From the NCBI GenBank assembly GCA_040219275.1, contig JAVJSU010000041.1, positions 62,001 to 126,000 on the forward strand: a stretch of 64,000 nt of DNA, given 5' to 3'. The notes below the pieces were generated by a model, which was given only the letters and a program-made list of their open reading frames with translations, was not told the origin of the DNA and searched no databases. The DNA comes from JAVJSU01 sp040219275. GTDB lineage: Bacteria > Chloroflexota > Anaerolineae > Aggregatilineales > Phototrophicaceae. How positions within the stretch are numbered: the stretch's first letter is position 1; each line of letters begins with the position of its first letter. This document shows positions 42,710 through 50,131 of this stretch, one piece after another. The translations under genes were made by a program, and so were the position numbers.

Positions 42710-43251
42710 TACAGCGCATCAATTTCTAGACTAATCGCGTCCGTATATTGATTCACTTCGGTGAAGAGGTTCGCAGTGGCGATAATTTCGAAGATTTCCC
42801 CGGTATCCAGACCATGATTACGAAGGGACTCATAATCTTCTGCTGTAAGGGATTGTGGCTTCGTTCCAGCGGTCAAACCAAATTTGATGATGGTTTTTTC
42901 ACGTTCCGGTAAGGGGCAGGCTTCAAAATCGGAGACCAGCATTTCCAGCACATTATCGCTAATGCCCAGCGCGGATAGCCCGTGCAGATGCACATTCAAC
43001 GCATATTGGCTGTCGTTCGCCTGCGAAATGGCGACCCCGATCATTTCTTTCAGCGTGCGTGGCAGATAACCCTGCAAAATCGTCGCACGGAATTTACCCC
43101 AATTTGCTTTGAGCAAGGATGGGCTGGTTGCCATAGATTTGAAGATGTTCGGGACGATGCCGAAGCCTAATTCGGCAATAATTTCATCATAGACGGCTTT
43201 CGTTTCCGCATCAGTGACGGCGGCATACTCGATGATGGGGAAATGAGACAT
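42709..43251 (-). CDS. AhpD/CMD-fold peroxidase-related protein lacking the usual cysteines
   Basis: A 180-residue carboxymuconolactone decarboxylase-fold protein: GIVPNIFKSMATSPSLLKANWGKFRATILQGYLPRTLKEMIGVAISQANDSQYALNVHLHGLSALG. In peroxidase-related members the helix has CxYC followed by His; here it reads NDSQYALNVHLHG, so the Cys positions are Ser/Ala-like while the His remains. It may be a non-peroxidatic member or bind something else. The gene begins the operon with the GAF kinase and could deliver its signal (inference). Confidence 0.82.
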   Translation of the reverse strand: MSHFPIIEYAAVTDAETKAVYDEIIAELGFGIVPNIFKSMATSPSLLKANWGKFRATILQGYLPRTLKEMIGVAISQANDSQYALNVHLHGLSALGISDNVLEMLVSDFEACPLPEREKTIIKFGLTAGTKPQSLTAEDYESLRNHGLDTGEIFEIIATANLFTEVNQYTDAISLEIDAL

Positions 43252-43365
43252 AACAGGTTTACTCCATGATTTTCGCTTATACTATAACTTTATTTTACGT
43301 AATAATCTCTCTTAGAACATGAAGGTTTTATGAATTTAGGATGAAGGTCATCGTATTTAGGCTAC

Positions 43366-43725
43366 TTAAAGCGACTCACCATGCTCCTTGAGCAACCGTT
43401 TCGGCGCGGCGAGTCGCCATGCCTGCTTAAACAGATAATACAGATCATCTTCTGTCACGTTGTCCAGCCGAACGACCACATAATCATAATTTAGGTAGTG
43501 ATCGGTGATGAAATACTTCTCCGGCTCAGATTGTATCATCATGTCGCGCTCGATCTTTTCAACCTTAATCGACAATGTATCGCCATCCTCGCGCAGACCG
43601 CCCATGTATTTGCCTTTCACGCGGAACGCCGGATTGCCATACGCCGTGCCTTCCTCCACAAACGGCAACTTCAACGCCACGCCCCTCACAAAATCAAGAT
43701 ACTTTTTTGCTTTACCGTCACTCAT
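43366..43725 (-). CDS. MmcQ/YjbR-family protein
   Basis: A 119-residue protein with the MmcQ/YjbR fold: YLDFVRGVALKLPFVEEGTAYGNPAFRVKGKYMGGLREDGDTLSIKVEKIERDMMIQSEPEKYFITDHYLNYDYVVVRLDNVTEDDLYYLFKQAWRLAAPKRL. The family is CyaY-like and often called DNA-binding without clear function. The ATG at 43725 follows GGAGG by 7 nt; a longer frame upstream adds 29 residues without support. Confidence 0.9.
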   Translation of the reverse strand: MSDGKAKKYLDFVRGVALKLPFVEEGTAYGNPAFRVKGKYMGGLREDGDTLSIKVEKIERDMMIQSEPEKYFITDHYLNYDYVVVRLDNVTEDDLYYLFKQAWRLAAPKRLLKEHGESL

Positions 43726-43867
43726 TGCAGTGCCTCCAAAAAGAACAAATGATCTACTCATAGTATAACATAGAACCATCCGGGCATTGGCACAATTGGC
43801 GATATACGGCACAATCTAGCTTTACGAACAACTGAAAACTGTTTACGCTCTGAAAGGCTCACCCGCC

Positions 43868-45559
43868 ATGCCCGACATTCACTTTGACCGTTATTACCGT
43901 TACGACGACCTCACCCGCCTGATTCACGCCTACGCAGAAGAATTCCCGGCGCTCGTCAGCGTGGAGAGCATCGGCAAAAGCTACGAAGAGCGCGATATCT
44001 GGCTCGCAACGGTCACGAATATAGAAACAGGCACAGCGAGCGATAAACCGGCACTCTGGGTCGACGGCAACATCCACGCGACGGAAGTCTCATCATCAAG
44101 CGCCTGTTTGCATCTGCTGGAAACGCTCACGTCAGGTTACGGCAAAAATGACGACATCACCCGCGCCGTCGATACCCGCACCTTTTACATCTGCCCGCGC
44201 ATCAATCCCGACGGCGTGGAATTAGCGTTGGCGGATAAGCCCAAATACATCCGTTCCAGCACCCGTCCCTATCCCTATGATGAAGAAGCGCTGGAAGGCT
44301 TAACGCAGGAAGACCTCGACGGCGACGGACGCATTTTGATGATGCGCGTGGAAGACCCCAACGGCGAATGGAAACCCCTGCCGGAAGAACCACGCCTGCT
44401 TGTCCGGCGCGACCCGACAGACATCGGCGGCACCTATTATCGCGTCATGCCAGAAGGTTTGATCGAAAATTACGACGGCGTGACCATTAGCTCGAAACCA
44501 AATAAAGAACGGCTGGACATCAACCGCAATTTTCCGGCGGATTGGCGACAGGATTATCAACAACCCGGCGCGGGACCCTATCCCGGCTCAGAGCCAGAAG
44601 TTCACGCCCTGCTGGACTTTATCACAAGCCATCGCAACATCTGTATGGGCACGAGCTTCCATACCTTCAGCGGCGTGATCCTCCGTCCATTCGGCAACAA
44701 AGCCGATAGCGAAATGCCCGCCGAAGATTTATGGGCGTTTCAGACCGTCGGCGATAAAGGCACAGAACTCACCGGCTACCCGAATATCTCTATCTTCCAT
44801 GACTTCCGCTATCATCCACGTCAGAACATCAGCGGCGGCTTCGATTGGCTGTACGATCATCTCGGCGTATATATGTGGGCGGTGGAAATCTGGAGTCCGC
44901 AAATGCAAGCTGGAATCACCGACTATAAATTTATCGACTGGTATCGTGAGCATCCCATAGAGGACGACCATAAGCTCCTCAAGTGGAGCGACGAGGCGCT
45001 AGAGGGCAAAGGCTATGTCGATTGGTACACCTTCGACCATCCGCAACTCGGCAACGTCGAACTCGGCGGTTGGGATGCCTATTATTCATGGGGCAACCCG
45101 CCACCGCATCTGCTCGAAAAAGAGATCGCCCCCTTCGCCGCATGGTTCATCTGGCAAAGTCTCACCACGCCAAAGCTGGAAGTTTTTGATCTGGAAGTCG
45201 CACCCTTAGCGGAACATACCTATCACATCCGCCTGACCGTGCATAACACTGGCTGGCTACCGAGTTATGTCAGCAAACGTGCATTAGAACGTCAAACCGT
45301 GCGCGGAGTCATCGCGGAAATCGACCTGCCCGAAGGCGCGACCCTCAAGAGTGGCAAAGCGCGTGAGGACATCGGTCAGCTAGAAGGGCGCTGGCTCACC
45401 CAGCAATCACCGATGGGCTGGCGTTGGATCGCATCCGCCAACACGAAAGACCGCGCCAAAGTTGAATGGGTCATCCATGCGCCGAACGGTGGCATCGTCG
45501 AACTCACCGCCAAACATGACCGCGCCGGAACCGTCCGCCTCGAAGTCGAATTGGAATAA
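43868..45559 (+). CDS. M14-family zinc carboxypeptidase
   Basis: A 563-residue metallocarboxypeptidase. Zinc ligands H70 and E73 are in the GNIHATE motif. A third His is in MGTSFHTFSGVI, and NPDGVELA plus DINRNFPADW give the substrate-binding Asn-Arg pair. The catalytic Glu is in YMWAVEIWSP. The C-terminal ~130 residues are a beta-sandwich (YHIRLTVHNTGWLPSYVSKRALERQTVRGVIAEIDLP). No signal peptide is visible, so it is likely cytoplasmic or leaderless. Confidence 0.92.
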   Translation: MPDIHFDRYYRYDDLTRLIHAYAEEFPALVSVESIGKSYEERDIWLATVTNIETGTASDKPALWVDGNIHATEVSSSSACLHLLETLTSGYGKNDDITRAVDTRTFYICPRINPDGVELALADKPKYIRSSTRPYPYDEEALEGLTQEDLDGDGRILMMRVEDPNGEWKPLPEEPRLLVRRDPTDIGGTYYRVMPEGLIENYDGVTISSKPNKERLDINRNFPADWRQDYQQPGAGPYPGSEPEVHALLDFITSHRNICMGTSFHTFSGVILRPFGNKADSEMPAEDLWAFQTVGDKGTELTGYPNISIFHDFRYHPRQNISGGFDWLYDHLGVYMWAVEIWSPQMQAGITDYKFIDWYREHPIEDDHKLLKWSDEALEGKGYVDWYTFDHPQLGNVELGGWDAYYSWGNPPPHLLEKEIAPFAAWFIWQSLTTPKLEVFDLEVAPLAEHTYHIRLTVHNTGWLPSYVSKRALERQTVRGVIAEIDLPEGATLKSGKAREDIGQLEGRWLTQQSPMGWRWIASANTKDRAKVEWVIHAPNGGIVELTAKHDRAGTVRLEVELE

Positions 45560-45580
45560 GTATCACACGTATTTGGGCGA

Positions 45581-46531
45581 ATGAGCCGAAGTACAGCGCA
45601 ATCAGAAGCAAAAGGCGTGTCTATCATGAGCATTGTGATTACCCTACTCGACATTATCGTGGCACTCTCTCTGTTGGGCATGTTTACCGTTTTGCTGATG
45701 GTCGCCAATTTTAGCGAGGGCGGCGGGTCATTCGGATTTAGTCTCATTGTTGCCATCATCATCACAGTGTTAGTAATGACTATGCTCTACACCATGCGTT
45801 ACCAGATATTTCTAATTTTGGTGGGAATCATGGGGCTACTTTATTGGCGCGAGTATAAAAACACCATCCGACCGGAAAATATCAAACGCGCTCAAATCGC
45901 GGAATTTTATGCCCGTCAACTCGTAAGCCGCCTACAAAATCACCGTATCATCTATGTTAAAAGAATTGCGGATGAGCCACTCACATGGCCCGCCCATCTG
46001 CATCTATTCATTGACCGTAAAATCTTCGACTCTACACTTCATCACCCAACAACCGCCCGTTGGGAAATTATCCCCCTAACCGGAAAAGAAAATGACACAG
46101 ACTATCGCAATATCGTATTCATCGCCATCATACTTGACTCCCTGAATAATCCGCCGATAGCACTCCCTTTTTTCGCAGGCACAAAAATAGAAAATGAGCC
46201 GATTGATACTCGGAATCTCTATCTACCTGTGTTATGTAGATCGGTCATTGATACGACAATCACCCTTTACCCAATGCCAGAATCATGGTTCAAGCAACTA
46301 ATCGCACTGTCCAAAGATGCGCGACCCTATTGTGATGAGATGGTCGCTCATCAACAGGCAATAACGTGTTCTGTGCCACCACTCAACAAACAGAGGTTCA
46401 TCGAAACATGGGGCATTGAGCTAATGGTGATTGATACTCAACACCGCGGCGCGACATTACGGGCATTTCACCATTATGACATCAGGAATATAATCGAATG
46501 TGCGAGCGCAATGTCAATTCAAAACCACTGA
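45581..46531 (+). CDS. Hypothetical membrane protein
   Basis: 316 residues. About three hydrophobic segments occupy 16-100 (MSIVITLLDIIVALSLLGMFTVLLMVA, FGFSLIVAIIITVLVMTMLY, IFLILVGIMGLLYW), followed by a ~200-residue soluble domain with mixed alpha/beta character (WEIIPLTGKENDTDYRNIVFIAIILDSLNNPP). An ATG 15 codons downstream is an alternative start; neither has a clear ribosome site. No family was recognised. It follows the M14 gene by 21 bp and may share its transcript. Confidence 0.7.
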   Translation: MSRSTAQSEAKGVSIMSIVITLLDIIVALSLLGMFTVLLMVANFSEGGGSFGFSLIVAIIITVLVMTMLYTMRYQIFLILVGIMGLLYWREYKNTIRPENIKRAQIAEFYARQLVSRLQNHRIIYVKRIADEPLTWPAHLHLFIDRKIFDSTLHHPTTARWEIIPLTGKENDTDYRNIVFIAIILDSLNNPPIALPFFAGTKIENEPIDTRNLYLPVLCRSVIDTTITLYPMPESWFKQLIALSKDARPYCDEMVAHQQAITCSVPPLNKQRFIETWGIELMVIDTQHRGATLRAFHHYDIRNIIECASAMSIQNH

Positions 46532-46603
46532 CCTAATCATCCCTCTGCATTATGCTTTTTTCTTGTTCTTTTAATCACTTGCTACTCAGCACTCAGCACT
46601 TCT

Positions 46604-47257
46604 CTAAAAACAAATCTGGCGGTCTGGCAGGCGACAATACACGTACTGAACCTCGTCTGTCTCGGCGAACGCCCGCAGTTGCGGTAACGAGAACACAAAA
46701 TCACGGCGAGAGGCGGCATCATGACAACTAAAACAATCGTTGAGCGTGGTCGTCGTCTGCTGATAGAGCGTGGAATCAAACGCGGCGAGATTCCAACCGC
46801 CCAGGTGCGAACTAGCGGCGAGGTCGTCGATGCGCCACTCAGAGCGTTTTTCCGCCACATGAATTTCCGGCAGAATATCTCCGGCGACGAGATGCCCATC
46901 ACTCCCGCTAATACCGTTAAAGGCTTCAATCGCAATTTGCGTATCGTCGGGGATCGGTTCGCCCGCCCGCACCGCCTCAATCGCCTGTGGGCTGATATAC
47001 AAATTACGCGTCACGTTATCGCCACGATCAACCGTCATATAATGAATCAACTCATCGCGGAAGGTCGCCGAAAGCTGAATTGGCTCTCTGCCAGGGGGAT
47101 AAGTCACATCAAGCGTCGGGCGGAGCGGGTTGGTCGCCTCCATAACGCTAACACTCGTGCTGACCACATTCTGCACCTCAATTTGATTCTGGCTCGCCAT
47201 CAGCAAAAATCCGCCGAGCACAAGCGCCACTAAAAATACTGACGCCACGTATCGCAT
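46604..47257 (-). CDS. Secreted cytochrome P460-like heme protein
   Basis: 217 residues. N-terminal signal/anchor (MRYVASVFLVALVLGGFLLMA), a beta-rich cytochrome P460-like domain (FRDELIHYMTVDRGDNVTRNLYISPQAIEAVRAGEPIPDDTQIAIEAF...AEKRSEWRIDDLAASSHLGGWNLAAFDSTLY) and a C-terminal CxxCH heme motif (DCFSCHDAASRRDFVFSLPQLRAF). P460-family proteins oxidise hydroxylamine or NO, or act as electron carriers; the exact role is open. The C-terminal VYCRLPDRQICF adds two more Cys. Confidence 0.82.
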   Translation of the reverse strand: MRYVASVFLVALVLGGFLLMASQNQIEVQNVVSTSVSVMEATNPLRPTLDVTYPPGREPIQLSATFRDELIHYMTVDRGDNVTRNLYISPQAIEAVRAGEPIPDDTQIAIEAFNGISGSDGHLVAGDILPEIHVAEKRSEWRIDDLAASSHLGGWNLAAFDSTLYQQTTTTLNDCFSCHDAASRRDFVFSLPQLRAFAETDEVQYVYCRLPDRQICF

Positions 47258-47410
47258 ACACTATCCGTCACTAAATCCGTTAAACATCATCTTCAAATTA
47301 TACTGCCGAAAGCGCGTCCATTTCTTAAGCCATGCTTACGGTCATGACACATCCCGCCATTCCGTGCTATCATAACGCCGTTATTTGACCATAATCGTGA
47401 GGCAAAAAGC

Positions 47411-48172
47411 GTGAACAATTTACGACGCTCCTATGGACTCATTTTTAGCATCGTCATTCTCTTCGCACTCAGCATCAACATCAGCGGGCAAGACTCCACG
47501 CCCGAACCGGAAACCCCTATCCGCGAACCGAATCTCGTTGTGGAGATCGAAGCAACCGACGGCGTAACCCTAACAGGCGATTACTACCTGCCACATGATG
47601 GCGACGCGCCCGCCGTGCTCCTCCTGCACGAACTCTATACCAGCCGTGCCAGTTGGCGCTGGATGATCGAACCGCTTCTGGCGAATGGCTTCCGCGTGTT
47701 GACCGTCGATCTGCGCGGTTATGGGTCGCTCCGGCGCACGGGCTTAAATTGGCGACAAACCGGCGTGGATGCCCAATCGTGGCTGTCGTGGCTCTATGCC
47801 CAACCGGGAACGCGCCTGAATAGTGTGTTCGTTTTAGGGTCGAGTATGGGCGCGAACCTTGCGCTGAATGCCTGCGCCGACGCTGAACATTGCGCGGGTG
47901 TGGTCGCCATGTCCGCCGGATTAAATTACTTCGGCGTGACCACATGGGACGCGCTCCGCTCCGGCAGACCGACTCTGCTGGTCTATGCAGACCGCGATAG
48001 CATCCCGCGCCGTGATATGCCCCGCATCCGTGAACTCATCGCGGAAGTTGGCGCAGAAGGAACCGTCACCGAGTTGGTCTACGAGGGACGCGCCCACGGC
48101 ATGATTCTGCTCGACACCGAAGAAGACATCATCCCGCAAATGATCGGCTGGATGCGCTCCCGCGCAGGCTAA
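47411..48172 (+). CDS. Secreted alpha/beta hydrolase (dienelactone-hydrolase-like)
   Basis: 253 residues. A signal peptide (about 1-26), then PAVLLLHELYTSRASWRWMIEPLLANGFRVLTVDLRGYG. The nucleophile elbow is GSSMGANLALN (Ser ~146), followed by the acid strand TLLVYADRDSIPR and the catalytic His in YEGRAHGMILL. The fold and motif order match esterase/dienelactone hydrolases. GTG start with GAGG 8 nt upstream. The substrate is unknown. Confidence 0.9.
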   Translation: MNNLRRSYGLIFSIVILFALSINISGQDSTPEPETPIREPNLVVEIEATDGVTLTGDYYLPHDGDAPAVLLLHELYTSRASWRWMIEPLLANGFRVLTVDLRGYGSLRRTGLNWRQTGVDAQSWLSWLYAQPGTRLNSVFVLGSSMGANLALNACADAEHCAGVVAMSAGLNYFGVTTWDALRSGRPTLLVYADRDSIPRRDMPRIRELIAEVGAEGTVTELVYEGRAHGMILLDTEEDIIPQMIGWMRSRAG

Positions 48173-48200
48173 CTCACCCGCCTGATCTGCAACCATAAAT

Positions 48201-48226
48201 CGTAGGGGTGACCTGCTAGGTCACCC
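48201..48226. repeat. Small dispersed palindrome, copy f (compensated variant)
   Basis: CGTAGGGGTGACCT-gct-AGGTCACCC. Compared with consensus both arms changed (GGGC to GGGT, GCCC to ACCC), which keeps the stem. Confidence 0.85.
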
Positions 48227-48344
48227 TTATTTTTCGCCCTCCAAAAACAAAAATCTCCCCTCAAAGTTTCCCTTTTCTGACCCAATTTCCCCCTGAAAAA
48301 TGCTATAATTGAAACACCGTTTACTTAGAAAAATTCAGGTAAAA

Positions 48345-49565
48345 ATGGGCAAAGAATACGATCCCGAAAAGGATATTTTATTTATTACCCCGCGAGAGCA
48401 TATCCGTAAACGTCCGGGGATGTATTTCGGTGGTTCAGATCGTCGGGCGTTGCATACGCTCATTTCACAGATTACAGGCATCGCGACCTCTCATGCAATT
48501 CAGAAAAATTGTAACGAATTCAGCATCACTCTTGCAGATAATGCACAGGTAATTATCAGTGACAATGGTCTTGGGATGCCCGTGGAAGTTATTGAAGAAA
48601 GCCAGCATCAATATTTCCTTACCGAGTATTATTTATCTAATTTTGGTCGGGAGAAGGAAACGAATCTCTATTTCGAGTGTCCATATTTCTCGCGCAGTCT
48701 TGGTCTCATTGCAGTCAACGCCGTCGCTAGTGAATTCCACGTCGAAATCAAGCGCGAAGGCTATTTGTGGGGACAATCCTACGAACAAGGACTACCCCAA
48801 ACCGAATTCCGCCAGCTCAGACCACTTGCGCCGGACGAATCCACCGGATCAACCGTCACCTTCCGCCCTGATTTCACGATTTTTGAGCCGAACGAATTTG
48901 ATTACGACTACATCGCCAACCGCATGAATCAGGTCGCTTATTGTGTGCCGGAATTAACCATCACCGTGAGCGATGAACGCAGTAATCACAAACACCAATC
49001 GCATACCTTTCACCATCCCGATGGCGTTGCCGGATTTATTCAGCACCTCAATCGTGATTTTGAAACTTTACACGAACCGATTGTATTCTCAAAAAAGACG
49101 CAAATCTCCGGAATTGGTTTGTATGCGGGTAAACCGCAAGATGTGATCGTTGATGTCGCCATGCAATACATCAATGCCTCACATCCGGCGATTTTTAGCT
49201 ATATCAACGGCGAATATTTTTCCGAGCGTAGTAGGTTTGAGCTTGAGTTCATTAAATGTGTCGAACAAGCAATCAGTCGACCAAAAAATTGGGTAGAATC
49301 ATCATTTGAACGCCATTTTATAAAAACGGAGGATATGATGAGTGGGTTAACCGCCGTTATCAGCATATGGCATCCTGATGTGCAATTTGAAGGTGCGATA
49401 AGGTCTAAGCTCCTTAACCCCGAACCCACTACCCTCATCCATGATGGCGTGCCGGAAGCTTTGCAGACTTTCCGCGACTCACAGCCGGAGCAATATCAGC
49501 GCATCATCGCCCATATCGAAGCGCAAATGCACACCCGTGACCGTCGCCGCAGAGTGGAGCTTTAA
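48345..49565 (+). CDS. GyrB N-terminal-like protein with a degraded ATP site
   Basis: About 406 residues, equivalent to the ATPase and transducer domains of GyrB/ParE but ending before TOPRIM. It opens PREHIRKRPGMYFGGSDRRALHTLI (16-40) and keeps SDNGLGMPV (72-80), GSTVTFRPDF (168-177) and GLTAVISIWHPDVQF. The catalytic Glu and Mg-binding Asn of GyrB are Q42 and I46, the GGLHGVG lid is PYFSRSLGLIAVNA, and the QTK loop is AIR. ATP hydrolysis is thus unlikely. The ATG at 48345, after CAGGT, is preferred to one 12 codons upstream. The role is unknown; gyrase modulation is one idea. Confidence 0.82.
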   Translation: MGKEYDPEKDILFITPREHIRKRPGMYFGGSDRRALHTLISQITGIATSHAIQKNCNEFSITLADNAQVIISDNGLGMPVEVIEESQHQYFLTEYYLSNFGREKETNLYFECPYFSRSLGLIAVNAVASEFHVEIKREGYLWGQSYEQGLPQTEFRQLRPLAPDESTGSTVTFRPDFTIFEPNEFDYDYIANRMNQVAYCVPELTITVSDERSNHKHQSHTFHHPDGVAGFIQHLNRDFETLHEPIVFSKKTQISGIGLYAGKPQDVIVDVAMQYINASHPAIFSYINGEYFSERSRFELEFIKCVEQAISRPKNWVESSFERHFIKTEDMMSGLTAVISIWHPDVQFEGAIRSKLLNPEPTTLIHDGVPEALQTFRDSQPEQYQRIIAHIEAQMHTRDRRRRVEL

Positions 49566-49568
49566 GCA

Positions 49569-49613
49569 ATGGGCAACGAATACGATCCCGTCATCCTCAA
49601 TACCGCTCTTTAA
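49569..49613 (+). pseudogene. Truncated start of a second GyrB-like paralogue
   Basis: Four bases after the GyrB-like gene, a 14-codon frame reads MGNEYDPVILNTAL then stop, matching the MGKEYDPEKDIL start of its neighbour in 6 of 7 initial residues. It appears to be the remnant of a tandem copy cut after its first codons. A GTGGAG sequence 10 nt before the ATG could still allow translation. Confidence 0.6.
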
Positions 49614-49630
49614 GAAAATAATCAAATAAC

Positions 49631-49670
49631 CGTAGGGGCGACCTGCTAGATGAGAAGCATCCGGTCACCC
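49631..49670. repeat. Small dispersed palindrome, copy g (split by insertion)
   Basis: CGTAGGGGCGACCTGCTAG is separated from GGTCACCC by a 13-nt insert (ATGAGAAGCATCC) that itself contains the small inverted repeat GATG...CATC. Confidence 0.65.
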
Positions 49671-50131
49671 TGCGTTTCTCCGCGTTCCTGCGCCTCTGCG
49701 TTATGCTTTTAAATCTTTTCGCTCTTCATCTTTTCTCATTGCTCATTGCTCGGCACTCAGCACTTCTTTTAATTGAGTCCTTTTGGCGGAGCATTTGGCT
49801 CACTATCCGCCCATAATCTGTGCTATCCTCAGCAAATACCAACCCTACTAAAACCTGTGTACTGCCAACTGATTACTGAAAACTGCCAACTTAATGGCAG
49901 TTACCGCCATCCAAAAATATGCCTTTCCCCCCCTCAAAACGCCCCAAAATGCCACAACTTGGCGGAGAAAAAAAGTCGTGGCACTGCCAACAAATGTCCA
50001 AAATCAACTGAGGGCGCGGGGTCGCCAGTGAAGGGTATCAATAACAAAATCCGCCCAGCGTCAGGCACAGCGCAGAAAATCTCCATATACTAGAAGACAG
50101 ATGCACTCACGAATTTATGGAGATCATATAA

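Larger units (their letters stand above)
49566..50131. other. Repeat-rich intergenic region
   Basis: This 566-bp gap holds the truncated paralogue start (49569), split palindrome copy g (49631), a string of TTGCTCATTGCTCGGCACTCAGCACT and ACTGATTACTGAAAACTGCC microrepeats (49737-49895), and a GC-richer tract (49960-50080) with no ORF I would support. The promoter for the large lipoprotein is expected in its last 150 bp. Confidence 0.5.

Noticed and set aside
48201..49670. CRISPR array
   Set aside because: Repeated units in the window are single dispersed palindromes with no regular spacers, and no cas genes are present.
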